NCBI GenBank assembly: GCA_013368495.1
Contig: LUCH01000556.1
Coordinates: forward strand, 94,578 to 158,577
Direction of reading: 5' to 3'
Length of the DNA stretch: 64,000 nt
DNA from: Paragonimus heterotremus
Taxonomy: Eukaryota; Platyhelminthes; Trematoda; Plagiorchiida; Troglotrematidae
This document shows, one piece after another, positions 1 to 11,049 of the stretch. A model generated the notes under the pieces. That model had not been told where the DNA came from. It saw nothing but the letters and a program-made list of their open reading frames with translations, and ran no database searches. Numbering within the stretch: the stretch's first letter is position 1; each line of letters starts with the position of its first letter. Position numbers and translations under genes: made by a program.

Positions 1-1266
1 CTTCGGGTTTACACCGGATACGTGGTGTGTGAGTGGAACCGCAAGTGGTGCAGTGCAAGCCATTTGGGGTGTTGGTTTAAAACGCAGGCGTCCTTTGGCT
101 TCGGTCACTGTGACAGGCTAATCCGTTTCGGATGCCACCAACCAAAGTATCAGATCCCGAATGTTGCGGTCTCGAAATTCGACTGAGAGCGGTCTGGGAC
201 GACTCGTTGGTGTATTAGTTACAGTCCACTCACCAAATCTGGGCACTCGCCGCCATTTCGTCGCTGCTGGTAGCCAAGTATTTCGTGGAGCGCTTATAAT
301 TAGTTGTCTTCTCGAGGATCTCTTATGTTTATGATCCCAAATCACCGGTTCGGAGGCGTGGGTAATTAAGTTTCTGTCCCTTTTTTGGGTGGCATCATAG
401 GAACTTTGTAATCTTCTAACTGAAGTAATATGCTTTATTTGAGGCCGTGGCGTTACGCAGATGCGCATCGTGTTTCACTATTCGTGTTAGCACCGCATTG
501 ACATTGGTCGGGCTTAGGTGCGTGCAATCATTTAGGGGCGTCCTGAAATCTGCTCTCATTTGCCCATTTGGTGTTAAAATTATTGGATTCCGTGGTGTGG
601 GAGACTTACTTGTAGTTGACTTTTGTGATCCCCAAACAATATCATTGCCATTTCGGAGTTTTAGGAACACCAAGGTGTGGTTCTCAGGGCTTATCAACGT
701 TGACGTAAGTGGCGTTGAGCGCACAAATAAGCCACCTCCAGGTTTGAGGCCTACGGGCTGCCTGAGTAGGCCTTTAGATTGCGCACACCATTTCTGGAGG
801 TTCCGTATTGTTTGGTCACGGTTTTCGCAGGGTCAGAATTCCAAAGTTGGTTGGCGGTTTGGTTTGGGGAACGGATACTGGAATTCGAGCCGTGTGAAGC
901 ACCTAGTACGCACTCCGATCCGTCTGAAAGACTAAGCCACGTTCTTCCCCTGGTCTTGCATTCTACACCGACCGAGCACAGGTCAAAATATTTGCAGTGC
1001 AGTTTGTATAGCTTTGTGTTCACGCATGCACACGACTGATAACACCATCTATCGCATATGTCACATTGAATTCCGGCCATTACTTTTTTGCCACGCTGCT
1101 TGTTAAAGCAAGGAAAAGAGACTCGGGGCATATTATCGGCAAGAAGTATCTTGTTTAGATCAATTAATTTATGACCGGTTAATGGAAACCAACTTGCAAG
1201 CAACGGTAATTCACTTTTAAGATGCTCACAAGCTTCAGTAACCAAAAGCGAGACACTTGCAAGCAA
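1..1266 (-). mobile_element. Decayed retroelement fragment with PHD-finger-like ORF
   Basis: On the minus strand an open frame at 1266-751 contains a cysteine-rich segment around 1110-970 (CDIC, then W-C-Y-x-x-C, then a later C-x5-C). This resembles the zinc-binding PHD fingers found in the first ORF of many flatworm non-LTR elements, with Tyr where the usual His would sit. Further short open pieces continue in shifted frames down to position 1, which suggests one decayed element cut by the window edge. The last ~140 bases (1-140, minus) match 40,857-41,000 (plus) at roughly 80 percent by eye, so this is a dispersed repeat and not a host gene. The element class (LINE ORF1 versus another retroelement) is an inference, because no reverse transcriptase is attached here. 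Confidence 0.5.
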
Positions 1267-2049
1267 GCGGTAACCAAAGGAGAGGAGTAACTTATCTCCA
1301 AATATGAATCGACCGCGCCTGAATTTTCAGTTAGTTGTACGCCGGTTTGAAGCTGCGGCTCAAGTAAGCCGGACCCAGTCAGAATATCTGTTCCGTCATC
1401 TGGTGGGTGACCCCAAAAGGGGACATCGAAAACAAGGTGTATTGCTGCTCTTGGGGATTTCAGTAAGTACCAAGAACAGAGTGAATTACTAAACAACTAA
1501 CGTCTTGATTAAGTAGGAACCTTTTAACTCTTCGGAATAGTCTCCAAAACTGCCGCTGACAACCTTTAATGAGAGGTCGTTTTAATGACCAATAACCTTG
1601 TAAGAAAAGAGTTATTGTCTGGAGAAGTTCCGAGGTATAAGCTTGTAGGGCTTCTTGTTTTAACTTCTTCGATCAGAATCACCTACTGAGTTGAACGGTT
1701 GCTGTACGAGCCCCACGCTACAATAGACGTTTATAAAGATTAAACCACCCTGGGATATTCGAAATTTGAGTGCATGGAGATCAATAATTTTAGGATGACA
1801 TATAGAGCATAAAAGTCTCGGGCCAGTGACGAGTTCGGCGTCTGCTAGCTGGACATGTGCTTCGGTGAGTATGTTTCTTTCCGGGCTGGTGCGCAAGACT
1901 GAATAAGTAGACTCAACTGGTGCTCTTATGAGGACTAGTAGAACAATTGAATAGCACGTATGTCCATACTAGGAAGGCTATTTTCTCATCTCAAGAGTTC
2001 CTAATGTCTTTTTGCGAGTGAAGAACCAAGCGAGCCCAAGACGGCCGGT
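1267..2049. other. No recognisable feature
   Basis: Only short open frames without family resemblance. No RNA gene or tandem repeat was recognised. Confidence 0.4.
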
Positions 2050-2335
2050 TTAAAGTAAAACAGCGAGTAGACAAAGAGCATATTGTCGACCAACGAGGTC
2101 AGTGCGAGAGTAAACAAATACCGAGACGAAACGATAACAAAGCGGAACGACAAGCCAGCATTCAGCGGGGTCGTACGTTCGAGTGCGCTGGGTACTTGCC
2201 GGTATCGCTGCTCGTTCAAACAAATGTTTTAATACATGCAAAAAGCTAGAAACAAAATGGGCACAAGTGGCCCTCGTAGCTCTGACATAGTTGGCAATAA
2301 CGAATAGGGTCGCCATAAGAGTCATCTGGTGATTA
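2050..2335 (+). repeat. Dispersed repeat family A, copy 1
   Basis: This stretch aligns in the same orientation with 23,590-23,885. Shared blocks include the run around GTCGAC-CAACGAGGTC, the segment GAGACGAAACGATAA, the segment GTCGGTATC/GCCGGTATC followed by CTCGTTCAAACAAATG, and the final GTCGC. Overall identity is clearly diverged. No coding capacity was recognised. The copies could be non-coding parts of a retroelement, such as an LTR or 5' leader, since copy 2 lies just beyond the 5' side of a gypsy element, but that is inference. Confidence 0.6.
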
Positions 2336-2435
2336 TAGGAGAATAAGTTAAAAGACAGGTCAATTTTGGTTAATTCCATTGCATTATGTGCATTATGTAT
2401 CAAGAATGGGTTCTCGGACGTTCCTTCGATTGACA

Positions 2436-3379
2436 TATGTACACATTTGTTGTTGTGTAAAGGGAGACTTTAGCCACCTTACAAGCACTGATTACGACCA
2501 AGGTTGTAGTGACCAGAATGGTACGATTTCTCTAAGGATCCCGGGTACAATCGTGCTTTCCAAATTGTTTGTTGCGCACGCCTGTTATAGGAGGTCTCAG
2601 ATGAACTCAGAGCCACCTTTCTTCAGTCGCGCAATTAATTTTAAGCAGCGAATACTTGCCCTTTTCTTAAGAACTCATTTAATACTCCATTCTTGAAGGT
2701 ATTTATCACGGACCTATTCTAGCGTTGTTTAACGCGCTCGAAGATTCCACGCACTTTTCGCTTCACGCACTTTTGAGGATCGCTTTGTGGGCTGTAGCGA
2801 CCTGAAGATTTCAGTGGCATGTCTGCAGTACGATGCGTAAAATAGATCCAAAACTCGTAGTTACATATTGCACCTGGACTATTAAGAAATTTTGCATGAT
2901 GTGTGTTGTCTGACTGTTCATCTATATGCCGTGTGACTGTGGGGGGTACTCAAACACAAATGCTTCAAATTATTCCGGTTTACTCCCTCGTAAATGGCCG
3001 GTCTCTAGCATTCTTAGCTGGTTAACATGTCGGTGCCATTTCTAGCGCTATAGGACACCGTCTGTGTATTTCGGGTAGTAACTATTCGGTCCCTCATCTC
3101 AACGGCCTGTTTACATTTGGCGTCTAGTAAATATGTGCTTGGAAATATGACTTAGCACGCCGTGCTGTAACCGGTTGTAGCCAGTCCCGCGCTTCTTTTT
3201 TCTCCTCTCGGTTGCTACCTTCGGCCTCAGACTAGTTTGGAGCTAACTGTTTACCGCATTTTCAGACGTTATTGGAGACGTACGGCTTGTTTTCAAGCCC
3301 TACTGCGTTCTTTGGTTCGATGCCTGCTGGGATTATGTTCTGATTACCGTTCAGGAAAGGCGCATTAGATTGTTATTGG
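2436..3379. other. No clear feature; possible downstream LINE debris
   Basis: On the minus strand this follows the LINE reverse-transcriptase relic at 3658-3380 and may hold its eroded 3' part. No motif is good enough to call. Confidence 0.3.
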
Positions 3380-3658
3380 ACGAAGTTCTAGCGCATATCC
3401 ATATGTCCCCTACAAGGTTAATCTGTAGTGCATTAGGATCACAAGCATTAATGATAGCTGAGTCGTCAAGATAAGGTAGAGCGTTGCTTGAGATAGGGTC
3501 GAGAGTTTTAATGATATTTGTGATAGAAATAACAGTGAACCAGGCAACATCCCTTGGGGAGCTCTAGCGGAGATAGAGGACGAAATGAAAAGATCCGACT
3601 CGGTCATTATTCTACAAGTTCTGCCATCAACAATGGATGTAATCCATCCTAAACTCAC
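3380..3658 (-). pseudogene. LINE reverse-transcriptase fragment (CR1-like), broken
   Basis: The minus-strand frame contains an A-P-Q-G block followed by a leucine-rich segment, matching the G-V-P-Q-G...LGPLLFL region of non-LTR reverse transcriptases. In a second frame, positions 3473-3462 encode a Y-L-D-D box followed by S-A-I-I-N-A, the expected catalytic F/YADD region. The two motifs lie in different frames, so at least one frameshift is present. The family is CR1/Jockey-like by motif order; the exact clade cannot be fixed. It is inactive: the enzyme core is truncated and no endonuclease domain is visible. Confidence 0.6.
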
Positions 3659-3660
3659 GT

Positions 3661-4094
3661 TCAGAATTAATTAAAAGTTTAGAAGTACCCTTTATAGTAG
3701 TTTTTACGGATGCATATCGCCGAAATCAAACCTGGTATCAGATACAACCAAGTAACAACGTTTGGGCTGATGAATCCAGCTGGTAGCCAATCATGTGATG
3801 CTCATGTTATCGACGCACCAGTTTTTGCTGTAATAATCGGACAATAAAAATTAAGTAACTCAATATAACGGGGAATGTGTGTGAGGTGGAGTAATTTAGA
3901 AGTCAGTGACAAATTTCAATAATAGAAGTGAGCAATAAAACACACGGTAAGCAATAAATTCATGACAACTCGAAGGGTGACATAATAGTCGATTAGGGTC
4001 AGAGTGAGCAGCGACCCAACAACCTCACATCTACGTCAAGGATTTCCGACCGATTGTGAAATAATCTCATCATTTCACAATGTGCCGGTTATTG
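3661..4094. other. No recognisable feature
   Basis: AT-rich, no open frame of note. It lies between two minus-strand LINE relics. Confidence 0.35.
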
Positions 4095-4714
4095 TCTGAT
4101 TCGACGAATCAAGCGGCTCTCACGTGGTCAAATCGAGGTCCTTTGTAGTACAGAGATTCACGGGGAACCTGTAGACTTGTTAGCATAATTAGCCTTGAGT
4201 GATGCGGGCCAATGCGATGGGCTAGCTCACAGCAGGCCAGAAACAAGTTACCTTGCAGTCGTCGATTAAACAGTAAGTACATATTAGTTTATCCGTCTTT
4301 TGGGGCATAAAATATACTTATAACCACTCACTAGAAGGGCGTCAAGTACTATTACCCACGCCACTGACACTTAATCCCATAGTGAGCACTGCAAGGTAAC
4401 TCTGAAGTATATATGAGAGATGCGTTCTTACGAGTGCCGTGAAAAGCTTGTAGAACACAGACCCATCAATATTCCAAAGGCTAGACAAAAAGTCTGCAGA
4501 ATGCTGGTGCTTCTGCTGGTTGCCCAGCGCTGTGACTACTGTCCTCGATGCCACTGGAAATAGTTCGAACAAGGTTCACTTGCCCAGCTCTTCCTGAAAC
4601 ATGCGTAAACGTGACAGCAACTGAACTACCATCAACATAGTCGTCATCAATAACAGGCGCGCATCGTTTTCGGTCATTGAAGAGTACAAGCTTCCGCTGA
4701 AAATAGCTTAACAC
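4095..4714 (-). pseudogene. CR1-like LINE C-terminal fragment, broken
   Basis: The minus-strand frame around 4500-4400 encodes a segment with W-N-I-D, F-Y-K-L-F and L-V-R-T-H-L-S-Y, matching the conserved region after the thumb of CR1-like reverse transcriptases (F-x-K-L-F-x-x-L-V-R-P-H-L-E-Y). Downstream, near 4250, another frame gives K/R-L-V-S-G-L, the next conserved block of these proteins. Several frameshifts and stops separate the pieces. It lies upstream (in minus-strand sense) of the RT-core relic at 3658-3380. The C-terminal block comes before the core block, so these are two separate insertions and not one element. Confidence 0.6.
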
Positions 4715-4889
4715 GAATCCGTATGCACCGTTTTAATCACGGTAATTCGCAAATAATACCACGCTGCCGGGTTTATAAACAACGAAATTGTGAAACGCCT
4801 AAACGCCTTGAAAAAGTGTATTGTTCAATCAACGTGACATAGACAAGAAACGAAGCATTTCGTGAGCTACTGTGATGGTATGGCGCGGT

Positions 4890-5415
4890 TGCCGGATATC
4901 TTGAAAAATTCTTCAAAAACTTTCGTGATGCTTATTGAATCGTTCGCTAACGATTCAAGTTTCACAACGAGTTACGCGTAATCGGTTAACCCAAAAATGC
5001 CTTTCTCAATATCCAACGGCAGAGAAGATTATCTATCTTTGAAACGGTTAATGAGAAGACGCTCGTGAAAACTGGATTTAATACGATGCTAATTGAATCA
5101 AGGTACATGAAGATTAAACATCATACTTCGAATGTGAAAAATCCTCACAAATCAAACAAAGAATGTGCTGGTAAAACAACTCCGACAACCAGGCACCGCT
5201 CAGTAATGGGGGACGATAAAACGGAATTGAGTTCACTCAAACAAATGGTAATTGGTTGAGTTGGAGCAAAGTGACTGTTCGCGGATCAAGAAATGGTAAG
5301 AATTATAAGACACTCAAGAAAGAACATGGAAGAAAAATGTCTTATTTTGACATTTATAAATGTACAGGGGTCAGATTGAATAAGAGTAAAAGAAACGGTC
5401 GTATTTCTGTACGCG
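4890..5415 (+). repeat. Tandem duplicated unknown repeat, copy 1
   Basis: Aligns with 5600-6125 over about 500 bases at an offset of about 718 bases. Shared landmarks are a hairpin around the TTCGCTAACGATTC core (10-bp arms, 4-base loop in this copy), the block GAGAAATGCCTTTCTCA/CAAAAATGCCTTTCTCA, the block CTTTGAAACGGTTA-TGAGAAG, the block GTTCGCGGATCAAGAAATGG, and a final GAGAAACGGT-type block. Short frames with Lys-rich translations occur in both copies but share no known domain. The identity of the element is unknown. Confidence 0.65.
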
Positions 5416-5599
5416 CTCCCCGCCGACGGTTGGGTCTTAACAGTATTAATTACGAAAATTTAAGCGGTGCAAGTGGAAGATTGTTCATTAGTGACCAGCT
5501 TCCACAGGCTTGCCATGAACTTCATTGAACTTGAATGAAGTAACCACGGCGATCATGACGTAAAGTGAGTCTGTCTGAATTAGGTAGTGTCCTCCTTGC

Positions 5600-6125
5600 A
5601 CTTATATAAGACACGACTGATAGAAAATACGATTAGGCATGACGCATTGTGTATCGAATCGCCCGTTAACGATTCAAGTTCACATAAAGTCACGCGTAAT
5701 CTGCTGATCCGAGAAATGCCTTTCTCAGTATCCAACAACAAAGGAGGTAAACCGTCTTTGAAACGGTTATTGAGAAGGTGCTTGTTAGACATGGTTCAAT
5801 ATGGTACTGATTGAATCAATATACAAGAAAAAGAATTCTCTTACCTCGGATTTAAAAAAATCTTAGAAATTGAAAAGAGGTTGCGCTCGTACAACAAATT
5901 CGGTCACTTGGCGCCTCTTGGCAATGGCTGGCGACGAAATGGGATTGAGCTCACTCAAGCAAATGGCCACTGGTTGTTTCAGAGCGACACGACTGTTCGC
6001 GAGTCAAGAAATGATAATTACAAGCTACTCAAGAGAAGAGTATGAAAGGTGAATATATTATTTCGGCTATTTGAAATTAACAGGGTTCATACTGAATAGG
6101 AGTGAGAGAAACGGTTACAGTAGCT
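5600..6125 (+). repeat. Tandem duplicated unknown repeat, copy 2
   Basis: Second copy of the repeat at 4890-5415, diverged by substitutions and small indels. The hairpin core is degraded here (GAATCGCCCGTTAACGATTC). Because the copies are head-to-tail they could be two units of a longer low-copy tandem repeat, or two terminal repeats around a lost interior. Neither alternative can be decided from the window. Confidence 0.65.
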
Positions 6126-6289
6126 GGGGTATAAATAAAAATGATTGATGCTTTCTATTTTCAGGGAAAGTAGTGAAACATAGGGCCACCTCTCCATGCC
6201 CATCACACAAGGTATGGCAATCTGAAAGATGGTGCAACAGACCTTAAGGAAATCAGTAATCACAACCTAGTCGGCCTCGCATTTGACTC

Positions 6290-7966
6290 ACAACTGTTAA
6301 AAAGTCGACCGCCAAATATCGCCAAATTAAATTCGTCAACTGGACCATATTCATCACTTTGTTTGGGTCTTTGGAGTGGAACAAACTATTTCTGACCTCC
6401 GACCCTGCTGCTGCAACCGAAGTACTTTATGAAAACTTCAAGTTATATGTGGAGGCCTTGGTCTCAAAACGCTCAAAACAATGCAGCGTGTATGGTGAAG
6501 CAGGAGTCTTACTCCAATGCAGCATTGCAAGCTCAAAAGCTTTAAATTATAGGACCTAAAATCAATTAGTTTCCTTAAGCACATGCGGAATATATTTGAT
6601 GCTATGAAGTATAATACCAAAATGCTCCGCCTAGGTGAGGAATAACGTGCGCTTAACAGCGAGGGGAAGAGCACGGACCTGATGTAGTTGATGAGACGCA
6701 AAAACTATGGGGAGGACCCTATAATTTCAATTGTAGACTTGCATGACGAACGATCGTTGGTGACTTTAGATTAATCCATGGGGTTTTAACTCAGGTTTCG
6801 CTGCTTTCTTTGATAACGAATGAAACACATCGTCTTCAACTTGCCTTGAGAACACAAGGGCATTCGTAAGTCGTGTTTCCATTTATGCTGCGAATATGCG
6901 CTCAAAAGTTATCTATTATCAAACGGTTTCATCATCCTGTTAATGATGATATCCATCCTATTGATTTGAAACACGGAAGGGAAGACATTCCTTTTCCCTT
7001 GGTAAATCTTTCCGCACTTTCCCTAACATCTGGTTTCTTTCTCTCCGATGGAAGAATTTCATAAATATGCCCACTATAAAAGTAGGTTGCAACGAGAAGA
7101 TGGCAATTACTGTCCCGTCAGTTATATCTAAATTTGTTCCAGGGCGTTGGAAGAAGTGACGAAATGTCTTACGGTCGAATTCCTACCATCGCAAAATCTT
7201 ATAACCACTCTCAGCATGGATTAAATAACAAACGTTCTTGCATGAAGTACCAACTGAACTTTCCTAGCCGTGTCAAAAGATCAATTGATTCGGGCGATGC
7301 AATTAGTATCTTGCTGTTGGACATGTGAAAGGCCTTTGATCGTTTTCTCCATAAGCGTATTTCGATCCAAAACACCTTTCAGTATACGTGATTCGTTACT
7401 TAGCTGATTTGCTTCATGGCTTAAAGGCCGCGGGCGCAGAGTAAAAGTAGGAGATACGTCCAGACCAGTCGCCAGTGGAGTAATTCAAGGACGCGTCCTG
7501 GGACTGTTACTTTTTCTTCTGTATATAAACGATGTACGTAAAGTTATCAAATGTGGTGTGCCATTTTTATTTGCTGGTGATATCAAAATTGTTCACACTT
7601 CCCCCCTGGCAATCCCAATTCATGTTTAGACTATATAGAGAAAGATTTGATGTCATTGAAGTCTTGGTGTCAGACTTGACCAAAGACATTTTCGGCCAGT
7701 TATTCCAACATCGTTGCACACGATTTTCCTATATCAGAGGGCTTTATAAAACTGCACACAGTCATAGTATAACAACTGCCATATCAGTGGATGACTTGGG
7801 TATACGCTATGCTGACTCATCCATTTTCGCTGCACATATATCTTTCCAAGTAGCTGAAACTAGACAGAATACAAACTACATAAAGCAAACATTATTTCAT
7901 CCCGCTTTACGGCTACATTTTTATAAACTATACATACTGCGCGTTCATATACAACCAACTACATAG
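6290..7966 (+). pseudogene. CR1-like LINE pol relic (connector, reverse transcriptase, thumb)
   Basis: A long decayed non-LTR pol gene on the plus strand, broken by several frameshifts and stops. Near 6370 a frame gives W-N-K-L-F, S-D-P and L-Y-E-N-F, as in the region linking endonuclease and reverse transcriptase. From 7290 a frame gives S-I-L-L-L-D-M, a stop, then K-A-F-D-R (RT block A). From 7474 an uninterrupted frame gives G-V-I-Q-G, L-L-L-F-L-L-Y-I-N-D-V and, at 7570-7581, F-A-G-D, where the usual F-A-D-D catalytic pair has lost its first Asp. From about 7785 the thumb region reads D-L-G-I, H-I-S-F-Q-V-A, T-N-Y-I and F-Y-K-L-Y. Order and spacing fit CR1-like elements of trematodes. The catalytic change and breaks show it is dead. 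Confidence 0.85.
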
Positions 7967-7969
7967 GGC

Positions 7970-10147
7970 TGGACAGTCTCCAACACGTATTAACGAAGAG
8001 CCCACTTGGCCATCCATCTTCTATGAACTACAGGGAGCGCGGCCAGAAGTTTGCACTGGATCTTCTTTGGCTATGGTGACACAAACTGAACCTTGCGCTC
8101 ACGGGTAACTTAGTTAATAGTAATAGGTTCATCGTTATTTTCGCTATCTGCTTGCAACATTTCTCGAAGAACAACCTCAAACACAGGTGGCCTTCAAAGC
8201 ACAAGAAACCGAGTTCAAACTGTTTACCAGTAAAATATTCCCGTATTTGGAACAAATCGCTTTATGCACTTGGAGCAAGTAAAAATGTACTTCATTTCAA
8301 ATGAGGCTTAGAAAACATTCTAATATTAACGAAAAGCCATGTCAATTTTCGAACCTTGATTCGAAAACGGACATGAGACCATCTGCTTGAAAACCTCGGC
8401 AATCATGACTTTTGCAGGAATTTGCCTGAAGGCCGTTCCAAAGGGAAGCGGTCAGTTTGGCGCGAATTCTCGTTTTTAGATATTTTTTGAATATCGAAAT
8501 GGGACTTTCAGGCAAAGTACCTATAATTCACCAATTGTAATTAAGCAATGTTAATCGGAAAATTGGAATACATCGAATAAGTGCCAAAAGTGATAGCTTG
8601 AAGATTTATACTTTTTGCATCATTTTTGCAAAGTCAACAAATTAATGGCGTTATCCCCAATTTTTAAAGCCTTATAAGTGCGTTGATTGGGGTCACTGAG
8701 GTGAAATACGTCACCTGATGAGCTGAGCGTGTCCAGTTTTGCGAAGTTTGGAAGGTATCGCCCAAATAGACGACCATACGATGTTGGCATTATGGTTCAT
8801 TAATAATACGAACATATTTGGTATTGAGAAATGTATGATCACGTTTTCAGCTTCCTTGTACATACGACAGCTGTACTTTTTATCACTTTTCACAGGATTT
8901 CAGGTAGATAATGGCGGACGAAACGTTGCTTTGGGAAATGGTTGAAAATGGAATTATGATGTGGCTGTTCTCACCTCCCGTGTGTACGGAACGGCGGGAA
9001 CAAAGGGTATTATATCTCACTCAATTATCGAGAATCTTCAGAGGTAAAATCTGTTCTCTCTACTGCTTTGCTTCTAACTTGATTGAGGATGCTTGGCATT
9101 CATACGAAGCGGTTACGGAAACAAATGTATTCAAGCTGTCAGCCGATAACTGCCAATCACGACCGATCACTTTTAGCCAGTCATTATTGATGTCTAGAAC
9201 GCGAATTATCTATCGCGGTGCAGAAGAAAGTTCCAGTCAACACAACACTCATCGGAGTCAAAAATGACGAGTAGCATTTGCCCCAAATGTTTCAAATTCG
9301 AAGATCTTATCACTTCCCGCAGGTGTTCGTTCTCCATGTTGTTAATAGTAAAAGTCACTTGGAAGGAGCAGTCACTAGTGTTAACGTACTCTGCATACTC
9401 AGCGCCACAACTATAAGATCAGTTCCGCTGTATTTCAACAGAATCTACCACGCTACCCAAGCACTCTTACATGGATGGTAATGTGACATACAATCCAAGG
9501 AGTATGGAGTACAGTTAAGCATATCTCGTAGGGTAGGACAATGTCTGGGAAAAGTGCGAAAAGTGCCCTACGGTGTCGTGCGTTTAACAGGTCACCCCGT
9601 CCGCATTCCATCGTACGTCATGATTTCACGGGAATGTTTACCACAGTAGAAAATACCACTGACTTGTCTAGTTTTTACGCCTAATCATACGTTGCAATGT
9701 GTTTAGTGGCGTATCTTACGTTTGCAGCCTTAAAAAAGCTTAATCCACATGTTTCAAAAACAGTTCAACTGTCGAAGGTACAATCATGTTTTTCCGCTTA
9801 ATTACATCCACTTTTCAATAAAAGGAAGTGTTTTCAAGTATGTTACGTCGATTTTAGTTATATTCCACCGTTAATTCTCCAAAATGCAATAAGTGCAACT
9901 TTTCATTACTTTTTCATTGTTCTCTGTGCCACCGAACAACTGCACATTCCTTGCTTACGTCTTCGGGAAACTAATACAACATTTTCGAGCATCAGGATTC
10001 TACGATTTCAGGTACTGAAACACACCACAAAATTAAGACTTTGGTAAAATAAAATTTTCCTGAAGGATTACAAAGATAGTTAAAGTCTACTGGTTACACG
10101 CAGCGTATAAGTGTGTTATCTCATCAACGCTGAGGTAAGGATATTCC
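7970..10147. other. No recognised gene
   Basis: Contains a plus-strand frame at 8911-9267 (118 codons) and a minus-strand frame at 8255-8028, neither resembling a known family and neither with convincing splice or start context. 8300-8700 is AT-rich. No tandem repeats or RNA genes were recognised. Confidence 0.3.
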
Positions 10148-10301
10148 AGTTAGCCCCTTCGAAAAGAACACTAGACTCGAGGTTCGCCCTTATTGAAGCT
10201 GGTCAGTAGTGCACATTCTGGACACGGCCGGGACTGGAATTCCGACCATGCTTTCATGTGGCAACTGCGTTAATGACTGCGCCAATGGTCTCACATTAGG
10301 C
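10148..10301 (-). mobile_element. tRNA-derived SINE (family 1), left arm of palindrome
   Basis: Reverse-complement copy of the SINE at 10,768-10,991. The shared segment reads, on the minus strand, from the tRNA-like head (A-box-like around 10,288, B-box-like around 10,240) through the CTAGACTCGAGGTTCG-type body block near 10,172-10,186. Similarity over ~150 bases is high by eye with scattered substitutions. Confidence 0.7.
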
Positions 10302-10354
10302 ATCACGGAATTATCATGTGAACACTCAACCGGTTTCGCCTGTGATTAGTGATT

Positions 10355-10715
10355 ATGTTTCCCGATCCCCTCCAGCGGAGGCCCAATAACTGTCCCGTTA
10401 TCTCCAAGGGGTGACATCTCGGCTAGAAATTCTGTCCAAGTTGAAACCACACAAATCATTTAGCCGTTGAGCGGCATTTTTATTATAGACCAAGAGGAGG
10501 AATTCTAGTTTTCGTATAGATTGAGGATCACCCACAAGTGGTCGCAGCTGTCGCATTGCCACAGAATTATCAGTCGGGCCCTCTCGAAAATATCCTTCAG
10601 TATATCAACGATTCGTGTGATTTCAAGTTGGAGGGATGTTCTGGTCGATGGGTCATCGACTAAAGTTAGCAGGACAGGTTTTGTGCCTCCTCTGGAGGGG
10701 ATCGGGAGACCTGAT
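10355..10715. repeat. Inverted pair of associated module inside the SINE palindrome
   Basis: Positions 10,355-10,445 (minus) and 10,620-10,715 (plus) are copies of one ~95-base module, with CTCCAGCGGAGG / CCTCTGGAGGGGATCGGGA as the clearest shared block. The plus-oriented module also follows a SINE copy at 55,490-55,590. Between the two modules, 10,520-10,595 matches the 3' tail of the SINE in minus orientation. The module has no coding potential that I can recognise. Confidence 0.65.
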
Positions 10716-10767
10716 TATTATTAATAGGTGGAAGTGATTGAAGGTTCACATGTGATAATTCGGTCTT

Positions 10768-10991
10768 GCCTAATGTGAAGTCAATGGCGCGGTGGCCAAC
10801 ACGGCTGCCACATGAGAGCGTGGTCGGAGTTCTAGTTCCGGCCGTGTCGAAGATATACACTATTGACGAGCTCTGTTGAGAGCGAAACTCGAGTCTAGTG
10901 CTTCTTTCCGAAGAGGGTTGACTAGATAGTTTATAGGATTGTGATTACCACGATTGCTTGTAGATGATTTTCAATTTATATGAAAATCAAA
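10768..10991 (+). mobile_element. tRNA-derived SINE (family 1), right arm of palindrome
   Basis: The head contains a pol III A-box-like segment TGGCGCGGTGG (10,785-10,795) and a B-box-like GTTCTAGTTCC (10,829-10,839; consensus GGTTCGANTCC), spaced as in a tRNA. The body carries a GAGCTC block and an ACTCGAGTCTAGTG block and the 3' end is an AT-rich CAATTTATATGAAAATC segment. Related copies occur at 10,148-10,301, 34,945-35,280 and 55,360-55,485, so this is a dispersed family. SINE identity follows from the tRNA-like head plus unrelated body, and the parent tRNA cannot be named. Confidence 0.7.
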
Positions 10992-11049
10992 ATCTCTTAC
11001 TGCTCACCAGTTTTGGTACCCTATTGACGGTGCGCTAAATTGCCCCTCC

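Noticed and set aside
447..935. 162-codon plus-strand frame
   Set aside because: It lies opposite the decayed minus-strand retroelement frames and has no recognisable domain.
8700..8740. Hammerhead-like CTGATGAG
   Set aside because: No GAAA box or closing stems follow.
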